Part shown: positions 1 to 5,895 of the stretch, piece by piece
Numbering within the stretch: position 1 is the first letter of the stretch
How the letters are laid out: the number at the start of each line of letters is the position of its first letter
Source of the DNA: CALAED01 sp937891035
GTDB lineage: Bacteria > Actinomycetota > Actinomycetes > Streptosporangiales > Streptosporangiaceae
Reading direction: 5' to 3'
Assembly: GCA_035642125.1 (NCBI GenBank)
Contig: DASQSZ010000028.1
Span: forward strand, 1-5,895
Length of the DNA stretch: 5,895 bases
Made by a program: the position numbers and the translations under genes
Notes under the pieces: model-generated
The model's input: only the letters and a program-made list of their open reading frames with translations
The model's database searches: none
What the model was told of the DNA's origin: nothing

Positions 1-58
1 AATCGGGAGTCCGCCTCTCGCAGGAGCGATACCCGACATATCCGCCTAAAGGACTAGG

Positions 59-78
59 GCCCGCCGCCGGCGGCGGGC
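59..78 (-). terminator. GC-rich palindrome, probable terminator of the two-component operon
   Basis: Positions 59-68 and 69-78 are perfect reverse complements, a 20-bp palindrome made only of G and C. As RNA it could form about 8 base pairs around a small loop. It lies 15 nt past the stop codon of the response regulator on the minus strand, and the following minus-strand bases contain CCTTT but no real U-tract. Strong hairpins with weak U-tracts are common as actinobacterial terminators. The rest of positions 1-93 shows no gene. Confidence 0.55.
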
Positions 79-93
79 ACTCGCCCGGACCGC

Positions 94-774
94 TCACCCC
101 TCGCCCGGGCGGCTCAGCCCCGTCTCATAGGCGTACACCACGGCCTGCACGCGGTCGCGCAGCCCCAGCTTGGCCAATACGTTGCCGACGTGCGTCTTCA
201 CCGTCGTCTCGCTCACCACAAGCGCGGCGGCGATCTCGGCGTTCGAAAGACCGCGCGCCACGTGCCGCAGCACCTCGCGCTCCCGCTCGGTGAGGGTGCC
301 GAGGCCGGGCGGCGGGGCGGACTCCCGTACTGCCGGCAACCGGGTGGCGAACCTGTCAAGCAGCCGGCGGGTCACGCTCGGCGCCACGATCGCGTCGCCG
401 GCCGCGACGATGCGGATCGCCGCCACCAGATCCTCCGGCGGCGAGTCCTTCAGCAAAAAGCCGCTCGCGCCGGCCCGCACCGCCTCGATGATGTATTCGT
501 CGAGGTCGAACGTGGTGAGGATGAGGACTCGCGGATCGTGCGCGGCAGCGCCCTCCCGCACGATCTGCCGGGTCGCCTCGATGCCGTCCATGCCGGGCAT
601 CCGGATGTCCATGAGCACAACGTCGGGCAGCAGCGACCGGGTCAGCTCCACCGCCCCCGCCCCATCGACCGCCTCGCCGACCACGGCGATGTCGGTCTCG
701 GCCTCCAGGATCAGCCGAAACCCCGTACGCAGCAGCGGCTGGTCGTCGACCAGCAGCACCCGCACGGCACTCAT
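94..774 (-). CDS. NarL/FixJ-family DNA-binding response regulator
   Basis: This is a 226-residue cytoplasmic transcription regulator that should receive a phosphoryl group from the adjacent histidine kinase and then bind DNA. The receiver domain covers about residues 4-122. It has the acidic pair D10-D11, the phospho-acceptor D56 in VLMDIRMPGMDG, the switch threonine T87 and the conserved lysine K109 in GFLLKD. A linker of about 35 residues leads to a LuxR-type helix-turn-helix at about 158-220 (LTEREREVL, then GLSNAEIAAALVVSETTVKTH). All key residues and the length are normal for the family. The ATG start has a GGTGA Shine-Dalgarno match 7 nt upstream. That segment is part of a 9-bp direct repeat (778-786 and 789-797, 11 bp apart). 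The gene starts 41 nt after the kinase stop, so the two are very likely one operon. The regulated genes are unknown. Confidence 0.95.
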   Translation of the reverse strand: MSAVRVLLVDDQPLLRTGFRLILEAETDIAVVGEAVDGAGAVELTRSLLPDVVLMDIRMPGMDGIEATRQIVREGAAAHDPRVLILTTFDLDEYIIEAVRAGASGFLLKDSPPEDLVAAIRIVAAGDAIVAPSVTRRLLDRFATRLPAVRESAPPPGLGTLTEREREVLRHVARGLSNAEIAAALVVSETTVKTHVGNVLAKLGLRDRVQAVVYAYETGLSRPGEG

Positions 775-815
775 AGATCGCTCACCGGTCGCTCACCCAC
801 CCTGCGTCGCCGCCC

Positions 816-2036
816 TCACGCATCCAGAGGGAACCGGGCGCGGACCTCGAAGCCGCCGCCGGACCGCGGCCCGATGCGCAGCTCACCGCCATAAAGGGCG
901 ACGCGCTCGCGCATGCCGACAAGACCATGCCCGGAACCGTCGCCGTTCCCGGGGAGACCGGCGGCCGCGCCGCGTCCGTCATCTTCGATCTCCACGTTCA
1001 CTCCCTGGCCGGCGTAGTGGATCCGCACCCACGCCCTGGCCTGTGGGCCGGCGTGCTTGAGCGTATTGGTCAGCGCCTCCTGGACGAGGCGGTAGACCGC
1101 CAGATCGACGCCAGGGGACAGCGTACGGGGCTCGCCCTCGATCCACAGCTGGACCATCAGACCGGTCTCCCGCACCCGGTCGATGAGGCCGCCGACGTCG
1201 TGCAGGCCGGGCTGCGGGGCGAGCTCCCGGCCGGTGTGCTCGGGATCCCGTTCGGTGCGCAGCACCCCCACGATGCGCCGCATCTCGCTGAGCGCGGTGC
1301 GGCCCAGACCCTCGATCGTGCTCATGGCCTCTCTGGCGCTGTCCGGATCGCGGTCGAGGATGCGCCGCGCCGCGCCGGCCTGCACCGTCATGACGCTGAC
1401 GTGATGCGCCACCACATCGTGCAGCTCTCGGGCGATGCGGGCCCGCTCCTCGACCCGGGCCGTGCGCGCGTCGCCCTCCCTGACCCGCTCGAGGCGCTGC
1501 GCCCGATCTTCCAGCTCGGCCAGATAGGCACGCCGCAGCCGCAGCCCCCGGCCCAGCCACCACACGCCGATGAGCAGCGCCATGTTGGTCACGTACTCGA
1601 CGAGATTGATCTCAACCGGATAGCTGAAGATGAGCGCGGTGAACGCGATCACGGCGGCGATGCCGCCGATGGCGCTGCGCGCGAGCGGGCGATGCGCGGC
1701 CACGCTGTAGACAGCGATGAGGAAGGCGATCACATCGGCGGGAGATGGGGCGTAGCCCAGCGCGCTGAGCGCGGCCTCGCCGGCGATGGTGCCGGCCAGC
1801 ACCGACAGCGGTGCCTTCCTGCGCAGCACCAGGGCGGTCACCATCACCGCCACGACGGCGGCGTTCAGCGCGTCGGGCTGGTGGTAATGCTGTGCCATCT
1901 CGCTGTCGAACCGCTGCACCAGCAACTGCGGCAGCCCGATGGCCAGCAACGCGACGGTGAGGACGCCGTCGCGCAGGGTGGGGCGGTCGCGCAACCAGGT
2001 GCGGATGCCGTCGGGGAAGGGAGGTGGCACACCCAC
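816..2036 (-). CDS. Membrane-bound HisKA_3 sensor histidine kinase (NarL-type partner)
   Basis: This is the 406-residue sensor kinase of the two-component pair. It autophosphorylates on a histidine and passes the phosphate to the response regulator encoded next to it. About six hydrophobic segments (roughly residues 24-41, 57-71, 77-94, 101-114, 121-138, 149-162) form a membrane module with very short loops, so there is no extracellular sensor domain. This resembles the N-terminal membrane domain common in actinobacterial NarL-type kinases. A helical linker follows (165-200), then the dimerisation/phospho-acceptor motif RIARELHDVVAHH with H206, the N-box QEALTNTLKHA (N324), the D-box D353-G-R-G and the G-box GHGLVGMRER (369-378). 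The catalytic core looks intact. The start is uncertain. GTG at 2036 is the most upstream possible, because an in-frame stop lies at 2058-2060. GTG at 2030 is equally possible and sits 6 nt past a -10-like TACGGT. Neither has a good Shine-Dalgarno sequence. Confidence 0.93.
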   Translation of the reverse strand: MGVPPPFPDGIRTWLRDRPTLRDGVLTVALLAIGLPQLLVQRFDSEMAQHYHQPDALNAAVVAVMVTALVLRRKAPLSVLAGTIAGEAALSALGYAPSPADVIAFLIAVYSVAAHRPLARSAIGGIAAVIAFTALIFSYPVEINLVEYVTNMALLIGVWWLGRGLRLRRAYLAELEDRAQRLERVREGDARTARVEERARIARELHDVVAHHVSVMTVQAGAARRILDRDPDSAREAMSTIEGLGRTALSEMRRIVGVLRTERDPEHTGRELAPQPGLHDVGGLIDRVRETGLMVQLWIEGEPRTLSPGVDLAVYRLVQEALTNTLKHAGPQARAWVRIHYAGQGVNVEIEDDGRGAAAGLPGNGDGSGHGLVGMRERVALYGGELRIGPRSGGGFEVRARFPLDA

Positions 2037-2042
2037 ACCGTA
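2037..2042 (-). promoter_or_regulatory. -10-like hexamer next to the kinase start
   Basis: On the minus strand TACGGT (2042 to 2037) matches the TAnnnT pattern of actinobacterial -10 elements. If transcription starts 7 nt downstream, the mRNA would begin at the GTG at 2030, giving a leaderless message. No convincing -35 element is seen at 16-18 bp spacing; GTGACC at 2061-2056 is only 13 bp away. This is weak evidence on its own. Confidence 0.3.
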
Positions 2043-2107
2043 CGGCGTCCCGGCAGGTCACGCTCCCCTCCTGAACGGGGAAAGCGGCCTCCTCCCCAGG
2101 GAGGAAA

Positions 2108-2138
2108 CCCGCCGCCGTCCGTGCCCCGCCGCCGTCCG
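2108..2138. repeat. 14-bp direct repeat in the nuclease-kinase spacer
   Basis: CCCGCCGCCGTCCG occurs exactly at 2108-2121 and 2125-2138, separated by 3 nt, giving a 17-bp period. It lies in the 156-nt non-coding gap between the nuclease stop and the kinase start. It could be a tandem protein-binding site or a replication-slippage duplication. High GC makes partial repeats common, but a 14-bp exact copy is still notable. Confidence 0.6.
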
Positions 2139-2151
2139 GGCCGGGGCGCGG

Positions 2152-2177
2152 GTCGCCGGCAGGCGACGGCCGTCGCC
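2152..2177 (-). terminator. Competing hairpins just downstream of the nuclease gene
   Basis: Three alternating segments are present: GTCGCC (2152-2157), GGCGAC (2162-2167) and GTCGCC (2172-2177). Segments one and two form a 6-bp stem with a 4-nt loop. Segments two and three lie in a perfect 16-bp palindrome (2162-2177), so only one structure can form at a time. On the minus strand this begins 15 nt after the nuclease stop codon. No U-tract follows. A terminator, or an attenuator controlling read-through into the kinase operon, is plausible. The remainder of 2037-2192 shows no gene. Confidence 0.4.
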
Positions 2178-2192
2178 CCCCGGTGGCGGGGC

Positions 2193-3089
<897 letters not shown>

Positions 3090-3097
3090 GTCCCGAC

Positions 3098-3103
3098 AGC
3101 GTA
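3098..3103 (-). promoter_or_regulatory. -10-like hexamer for the nuclease gene
   Basis: TACGCT on the minus strand (3103 to 3098) fits TAnnnT and ends 8 nt before the ATG at 3089. The expected transcription start falls at or beside the start codon, so the mRNA may be leaderless. The only Shine-Dalgarno-like bases, GGGA, are too close to the ATG to work normally. A TTGTCG lies upstream but at only 11 bp spacing, so no -35 is assigned. Confidence 0.4.
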
Positions 3104-3123
3104 GGCCACGACGGCGACAAAAT

Positions 3124-3135
3124 CCGGCATGCCGG
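3124..3135. promoter_or_regulatory. Perfect 12-bp palindrome in the divergent promoter region
   Basis: CCGGCATGCCGG reads the same on both strands. It lies between the divergently transcribed nuclease (start 3089) and protease (start 3207) genes. It overlaps GGGGCCCC (3134-3141) by two bases and is followed by CCCG-TAG-CGGG (3151-3161). A dimeric regulator could use it to control both genes. A chance GC-rich palindrome cannot be excluded. Confidence 0.35.
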
Positions 3136-3194
3136 GGCCCCAGAACCCGTCCCGTAGCGGGCCGGGTGACTGAGCTTCCGCCCCGTTCGCCACG

Positions 3195-3200
3195 TAGCAT
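3195..3200 (+). promoter_or_regulatory. -10-like hexamer for the site-2 protease gene
   Basis: TAGCAT fits TAnnnT and lies 6 nt before the GTG start at 3207, so transcription would be expected to begin at the start codon itself. No Shine-Dalgarno sequence precedes this GTG. The region 17-18 bp upstream reads TGAGCTT, a poor -35. A leaderless message is the simplest reading. Confidence 0.45.
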
Positions 3201-3206
3201 CGAGTC

Positions 3207-4373
3207 GTGGCAGACAGCGGGAGACGGCAGGAAGACGGCGAGGCCCGTCCGGCATTGCGACCAGGGCTGCTGATGGGCCGCCCGTTCGGCATTCCGGTTT
3301 ACGTCTCACCGACGTGGTTCCTCGTGGCCATCGTGATCACCTTCTTGTTCGAAGGTCCCGCGTCGACCCAGGTCGACCGGCCCTATAGCTACCTCGTCGC
3401 GTTCACCTACGCCGTACTGCTGTACGCCTCGGTGCTCGTCCACGAGCTGAGCCACTCGGTGGTCGCCCGCCTGTTCGGTCTGCCCGTCCGCGCGATCACC
3501 CTGCACATCCTCGGCGGCGTCTCGGAGATCGAGCGAGAGCCCCGCACGCCGGGCCGCGAGTTCCTGATCGCCTTCGCCGGGCCCGCGTTGTCGGCGGTGC
3601 TGGCCGGTGTCGGCTACCTCGTCTACGTCTTCGTCCCGCTGTCGCCGGTCGCCGAGTTGCTCGTCGAGGCGCTCACCTTCGCCAACCTCGTGGTCGCCAT
3701 CTTCAACCTGCTGCCCGGGCTGCCGCTCGACGGCGGCCGGATGATCAGGGCGGCGGTGTGGAAGGTCAGCGGCCGCACCAGGACGGGCACCTTCGTCGCC
3801 GGCTGGGTTGGCCGCGCCGTGGCGATCGGCGTGTTGATCATGGGTGCGGTGGCGGCGACGTACAGTTCATCGACGGACTCGTCGACCGACGCGGGCGGCT
3901 GGCTGTCGATCATCTGGGCGGCGCTCGTCGCTTCGTTCATCTGGATGGGAGCCAGCGCGGCGATCAGAACGGAACGGCTGCGCGACCGGATCCCGACGCT
4001 GCAGGCACGCCGGCTCGCCAGACGGGCCACTCAGGTCACCGCGGGCCTTCCGCTCGCTGAGGCGATCCGGCGGGCCAACGAAGAGGGGGCCGGCGCACTC
4101 GTCATCGTCGACCACGAGGGCCGCCCGACCGGCCTGGTCAACGAACAGGCGGTGCTGGCGACGCCGGAAAGCCGCCGCCCGTGGGTTGAGGTGGGCGATC
4201 TGTCCCGGTCGATCGAGCCGGAGCTGGCCCTGTCCGCCGATCTCGCGGGCGAGGAGCTCATCATCGCGATGCGGCGGGCGCCGGCCAGCGAGTACCTTCT
4301 CGTCGAGCCGACCGGCCAGGTGTACGGCGTACTGTCGGTAACCGACGTCGACCGCGCGTTCGCCGGGGCCTGA
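3207..4373 (+). CDS. Rip3-like site-2 protease (M50) with C-terminal CBS domains
   Basis: This is a 388-residue polytopic membrane zinc protease that should cut substrates within the membrane. The first zinc motif is HELSH (H79, E80, H83). The second is NLLPGLPLDGGR (167-178), with D175 as the third zinc ligand. The GG-x-S segment (103-106) and the conserved AFAGPALS (122-129) are also present. About six hydrophobic segments cover residues 31-48, 63-78, 119-143, 150-169, 198-218 and 232-252. From about 270 to the end is a CBS-like pair: the second repeat, ending YGVLSVTDVDRAF, is clear and the first is degenerate. CBS domains usually bind adenosyl nucleotides, which suggests energy-dependent control. 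Architecture and length match the M50B group that includes mycobacterial Rip3 (Rv2625c). No PDZ domain is seen. The GTG start follows a -10-like element directly. The gene is divergent from the nuclease and 61 nt upstream of trmI. No anti-sigma factor or other substrate is encoded nearby. Confidence 0.95.
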   Translation: MADSGRRQEDGEARPALRPGLLMGRPFGIPVYVSPTWFLVAIVITFLFEGPASTQVDRPYSYLVAFTYAVLLYASVLVHELSHSVVARLFGLPVRAITLHILGGVSEIEREPRTPGREFLIAFAGPALSAVLAGVGYLVYVFVPLSPVAELLVEALTFANLVVAIFNLLPGLPLDGGRMIRAAVWKVSGRTRTGTFVAGWVGRAVAIGVLIMGAVAATYSSSTDSSTDAGGWLSIIWAALVASFIWMGASAAIRTERLRDRIPTLQARRLARRATQVTAGLPLAEAIRRANEEGAGALVIVDHEGRPTGLVNEQAVLATPESRRPWVEVGDLSRSIEPELALSADLAGEELIIAMRRAPASEYLLVEPTGQVYGVLSVTDVDRAFAGA

Positions 4374-4390
4374 CCGGACCGCGGGTCATC

Positions 4391-4411
4391 TTGTGCCGGA
4401 ATCTGGCACGA
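4391..4411 (+). other. Small hairpin between the protease and trmI genes
   Basis: GTGCC (4393-4397) pairs with GGCAC (4405-4409) around the 7-nt loop GGAATCT. One U-G and one U-A pair could extend the stem at its base. It begins 17 nt past the protease stop codon and is followed by ACTTAACG, not a U-tract, so it is at best a weak terminator or an mRNA processing element. TTGTGC at 4391 and TAACGA at 4414 are 17 bp apart and could also be a poor promoter for trmI. Confidence 0.35.
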
Positions 4412-4434
4412 CTTAACGAGGAACGAGTGAGTAC

Positions 4435-5445
4435 GTGACGAGGCAGGCGCGCGCCGCGCACGGCGCCGAAGACAATCCCGTGGCCGCGGCCAACGGCACC
4501 CGAGCCGAGGGAGCCGAGGGAGCCGGGGCGACCGGCGCCGGCGCCATCGGCTCCGCTGACTCCGCCGGCCACCATCCGCCCCGGCCGCACGGGCCCTTCA
4601 GGCCAGGCGACCAGGTGCAGCTCACCGACCCCAAGGGCAGGGTCAACACCATCACGCTGCGGCCCGGCGGGCTGTTCCACAGCCACAAGGGCGCCATCGC
4701 GCACGACGAGATCATCGGCCGCCCCGAGGGCATCGTGCTGCGGGCGTCCGGCGGCACCGAGTATCTCGCCTTCCGCCCGCTGCTCGCCGACTATGCGCTG
4801 CGCATGCCGCGCGGCGCCGCTGTGGTCTACCCCAAGGACGCCGCGCAGATCCTGGCCATGGCCGACGTGTTCCCCGGGGCCCGCGTCGTCGAAGCCGGCG
4901 CCGGTTCCGGGGCGCTCACCTGCTGGTTGCTGCGGGTGGTCGGCCCTGACGGCCTGGTGTGCTCCTACGAGCGCCGGGCCGACTTCGCCGAGGTCGCGCG
5001 GGTCAACGTCGAGCGCTTCTACGGTGGGCCGCACCCCGCCTGGCGGCTGACCGTGGCCGACCTCGCCGGCGCCCGCCTGGACGCGGCCGGCATCGACCGG
5101 GTCGTGCTGGACATGCTCGCGCCCTGGGAATGCCTCGAAACCGTCGGCAAGGCGCTCGTGCCCGGCGGGCTGATCTGCGTCTATGTGGCCACCACGACCC
5201 AGCTGTCGAAGGCCGTCGAGGCGCTGCGCGAGCACGGCGCCTTCGCCGAACCGCACGCGTTCGAGACGCTGGTGCGGTCCTGGCACGTCGATGGCCTGGC
5301 CGTCCGACCCGACCACCGCATGGTCGGGCACACGGGCTTCCTGGTCACCGCGCGGCGGCTGGCCGACGGTGTGCGCCCGCCGCGGCGGCGGCGCCGCCCC
5401 GCCAAGGGCGCCCATCCAGACGATCCGGCTGACCCCTCAGCGTGA
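4435..5445 (+). CDS. trmI: tRNA (adenine-58-N1)-methyltransferase TrmI
   Basis: This 336-residue enzyme uses S-adenosylmethionine to methylate A58 in the tRNA T-loop, a modification that stabilises tRNA; family members are homotetramers. The small N-terminal beta domain starts near residue 54 (PFRPGDQVQLTDPKGR). The Rossmann core carries motif I VVEAGAGSGALT (151-162), the acidic E179 in SYERR after beta-2, D209 in VADL, and the catalytic-pocket motif DMLAPW (226-231). GHTGFLV (298-304) closes the fold. All match the Rv2118c type. Two additions stand out: about 53 Ala/Gly/Glu-rich residues before the domain, encoded partly by a tandem repeat, and a basic C-terminal tail (PPRRRRRPAKG, 315-325) that could touch RNA. 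GTG 4435 is the only start candidate after an in-frame stop at 4414-4416. The Shine-Dalgarno is weak (GAGGA 12 nt upstream, or GAGTGAG closer). A later internal start would remove the odd extension. Confidence 0.95.
   Translation: MTRQARAAHGAEDNPVAAANGTRAEGAEGAGATGAGAIGSADSAGHHPPRPHGPFRPGDQVQLTDPKGRVNTITLRPGGLFHSHKGAIAHDEIIGRPEGIVLRASGGTEYLAFRPLLADYALRMPRGAAVVYPKDAAQILAMADVFPGARVVEAGAGSGALTCWLLRVVGPDGLVCSYERRADFAEVARVNVERFYGGPHPAWRLTVADLAGARLDAAGIDRVVLDMLAPWECLETVGKALVPGGLICVYVATTTQLSKAVEALREHGAFAEPHAFETLVRSWHVDGLAVRPDHRMVGHTGFLVTARRLADGVRPPRRRRRPAKGAHPDDPADPSA
4502..4528. repeat. 9-bp tandem repeat, three units, inside trmI
   Basis: GAGCCGAGG occurs twice in exact tandem (4502-4510, 4511-4519), followed by a third copy with one change, GAGCCGGGG (4520-4528). 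In frame it encodes repeated Glu-Gly-Ala, part of the low-complexity N-terminal extension. Since the unit is a multiple of three, copy-number changes would keep the frame. Confidence 0.75.
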
Positions 5446-5477
5446 CCCCGCGCAGGTCAGGGCGCCAATACCGCGCC

Positions 5478-5497
5478 GCAGCCGCGTATGCGGCCGC
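5478..5497 (+). terminator. Hairpin shortly after trmI, possible terminator
   Basis: GCCGC (5481-5485) pairs with GCGGC (5490-5494) around the loop GTAT, and two more G-C pairs (5478-5479 with 5496-5497) extend the stem past an A/C mismatch. It lies 32 nt after the trmI stop. No U-tract follows, so its strength as a terminator is uncertain. Confidence 0.35.
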
Positions 5498-5640
5498 TCA
5501 CACCTGCACCAAGCGGAACACCCGGCTCGGTATCCCGGCGGCGATATTCGCATCGGGCCGCGCGAACGCGTGATCGCGCATCATCGCTGGTGGCGGACGA
5601 CGCATTCCGCATTTTTCGTGACCTGACCCGTCCGGTCTGC

Positions 5641-5661
5641 GCCGTCTTGGCCCGAGACGGC
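5641..5661 (+). terminator. Perfect 7-bp hairpin in the trmI-arc gap
   Basis: GCCGTCT (5641-5647) and AGACGGC (5655-5661) are exact reverse complements with a 7-nt loop, TGGCCCG. It is the cleanest stem-loop in the gap and lies just before the composition shifts towards the likely arc promoter. The sequence after it, CGTCCTTACT, is slightly T-rich. It is a reasonable terminator insulating arc from trmI read-through, or a regulator-binding dyad. Confidence 0.4.
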
Positions 5662-5720
5662 CGTCCTTACTGATCCATTCGACACGACACGAGCACCTAA
5701 TAGGCAGGTTACGGAACCGC

Positions 5721-5741
5721 TTGAGATAGGTAGGGTCTCAA
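5721..5741 (+). promoter_or_regulatory. Inverted repeat overlapping a -10-like element upstream of arc
   Basis: TTGAGA (5721-5726) and TCTCAA (5736-5741) form a perfect 6-bp dyad with a 9-nt centre. TAGGGT (5731-5736), a TAnnnT hexamer, lies inside it, with GTTACG (5708-5713) at 17-bp spacing as a poor -35. TAGG recurs at 5701, 5727, 5731 and 5742. A repressor bound here would block the promoter. Both promoter and operator are inferred from position. Confidence 0.4.
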
Positions 5742-5760
5742 TAGGTCGTCGTCTCTCTCT

Positions 5761-5770
5761 AAGGAGGTGA
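5761..5770 (+). promoter_or_regulatory. Near-perfect Shine-Dalgarno sequence of arc
   Basis: AAGGAGGTGA matches ten consecutive bases complementary to the 3' end of bacterial 16S rRNA. The core GGAGG ends 9 nt before the GTG start at 5777. This fixes the arc start and predicts strong initiation, unlike the weak or absent sites of the other genes here. Confidence 0.85.
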
Positions 5771-5776
5771 CGGGGC

Positions 5777-5895
5777 GTGGCCGCTCGTGACGATGCAGGT
5801 GCGCGCAGGGCGCAGCACGATAAGGAGGTTCGTGACCTCCAAACGCAGGTCTCCTTCCTAGAGGAGGAGGTCGCCGTGCTGCGCCGCAAGCTCGC
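5777..5895 (+). CDS. arc: Proteasome-associated AAA ATPase ARC/Mpa, N-terminal fragment
   Basis: Only the first 39 codons are present; the frame is open at the window edge. The product should be the hexameric ring ATPase that recognises Pup-tagged proteins through its coiled coil, unfolds them and feeds them to the 20S proteasome. The visible part is a charged N-terminus (AARDDAGARRAQHDKEVRD) followed by the start of a heptad-patterned helix, LQTQVSFLEEEVAVLRRKL, which matches the opening of the Pup-binding coiled coil in actinobacterial ARC proteins. The AAA domain and the C-terminal proteasome-docking motif lie outside the window. The GTG start is fixed by the strong ribosome site at 5761-5770. 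Position next to trmI agrees with the known order trmI - Mpa in actinobacteria. Assignment rests on a short stretch plus context. Confidence 0.85.
   Translation, partial: MAARDDAGARRAQHDKEVRDLQTQVSFLEEEVAVLRRKL

Larger units (their letters stand above)
5446..5776. other. Gene-free region between trmI and arc
   Basis: This 331-nt gap shows no convincing gene. The open frames in it lack family-like sequence and a good ribosome site, and no tRNA-like fold was seen. The first part is GC-rich with two hairpins (5478-5497 and 5641-5661). From about 5665 onward the sequence becomes less GC-rich and carries small dyads and four TAGG copies, as expected for a promoter region driving arc. Some actinobacteria carry a small ferredoxin gene near here; no cysteine-rich frame of that kind is visible. 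Confidence 0.6.

Noticed and set aside
3090..3200. N-terminal extension of the nuclease to a start at 3200
   Set aside because: The 37 extra residues are arginine-rich with no family similarity, and would cross both -10-like elements and the palindrome of the divergent promoter region.
4261..5415. Minus-strand open frame of 384 codons antisense to trmI
   Set aside because: It overlaps a gene with complete TrmI motifs and shows only low-complexity Gly/Ala/Arg/His composition, so it is a GC-driven shadow.
5488..5673. Possible 61-residue small protein in the trmI-arc gap
   Set aside because: No ribosome site at its ATG, arginine-rich composition like an accidental frame, and two hairpins lie within it.
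5581..5889. Minus-strand 102-codon frame overlapping the arc start
   Set aside because: It runs antisense to arc and its leader and has no recognisable motif.

Overview
The window is high-GC DNA whose genes use GTG starts freely and have G/C-rich third codon positions. With a proteasomal ATPase (ARC/Mpa) start next to an m1A58 tRNA methyltransferase (TrmI), this points to a Pup-proteasome-bearing actinomycete, perhaps of the Streptosporangiales or a relative. The genus is inference only.

Layout. Positions 1-93 hold a strong GC-rich palindrome that fits a terminator for the minus-strand genes. Positions 94-2036 (minus) encode a two-component system: a NarL/FixJ response regulator, preceded in transcription order by its likely partner, a six-helix membrane HisKA_3 histidine kinase. 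Positions 2037-2192 are a GC-rich spacer with competing hairpins and a 14-bp direct repeat. Positions 2193-3089 (minus) encode a stand-alone RecB/Cas4-type PD-(D/E)XK nuclease with four cysteines placed for a 4Fe-4S cluster. Positions 3090-3206 are a divergent promoter region with a perfect 12-bp palindrome. Positions 3207-4373 (plus) encode a Rip3-like site-2 intramembrane metalloprotease with C-terminal CBS domains. Positions 4435-5445 (plus) encode TrmI with an unusual low-complexity N-terminal extension. Positions 5446-5776 are a gene-free leader with two hairpins and a dyad-rich promoter-proximal segment. The first 39 codons of ARC/Mpa start at 5777 behind a near-perfect Shine-Dalgarno sequence and run off the end.

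How the genes relate. The nuclease, TrmI and ARC order resembles the conserved actinobacterial neighbourhood known in Mycobacterium tuberculosis as Rv2119 - Rv2118c - Rv2115c (Mpa), here with a site-2 protease between nuclease and TrmI. The protease and trmI genes are 61 nt apart and could be co-transcribed. arc has its own long leader and probably its own promoter, and should open the Pup-proteasome cluster (dop, pup, prcBA) beyond the window. The two-component pair sits at the far end, and its stimulus cannot be read from sequence.

I found no mobile element, CRISPR array, RNA gene or clearly new system. The points most worth checking are regulatory: start codons lying 6-8 nt from -10-like hexamers (possible leaderless mRNAs), the conflicting start signals of the histidine kinase, and the arc leader.
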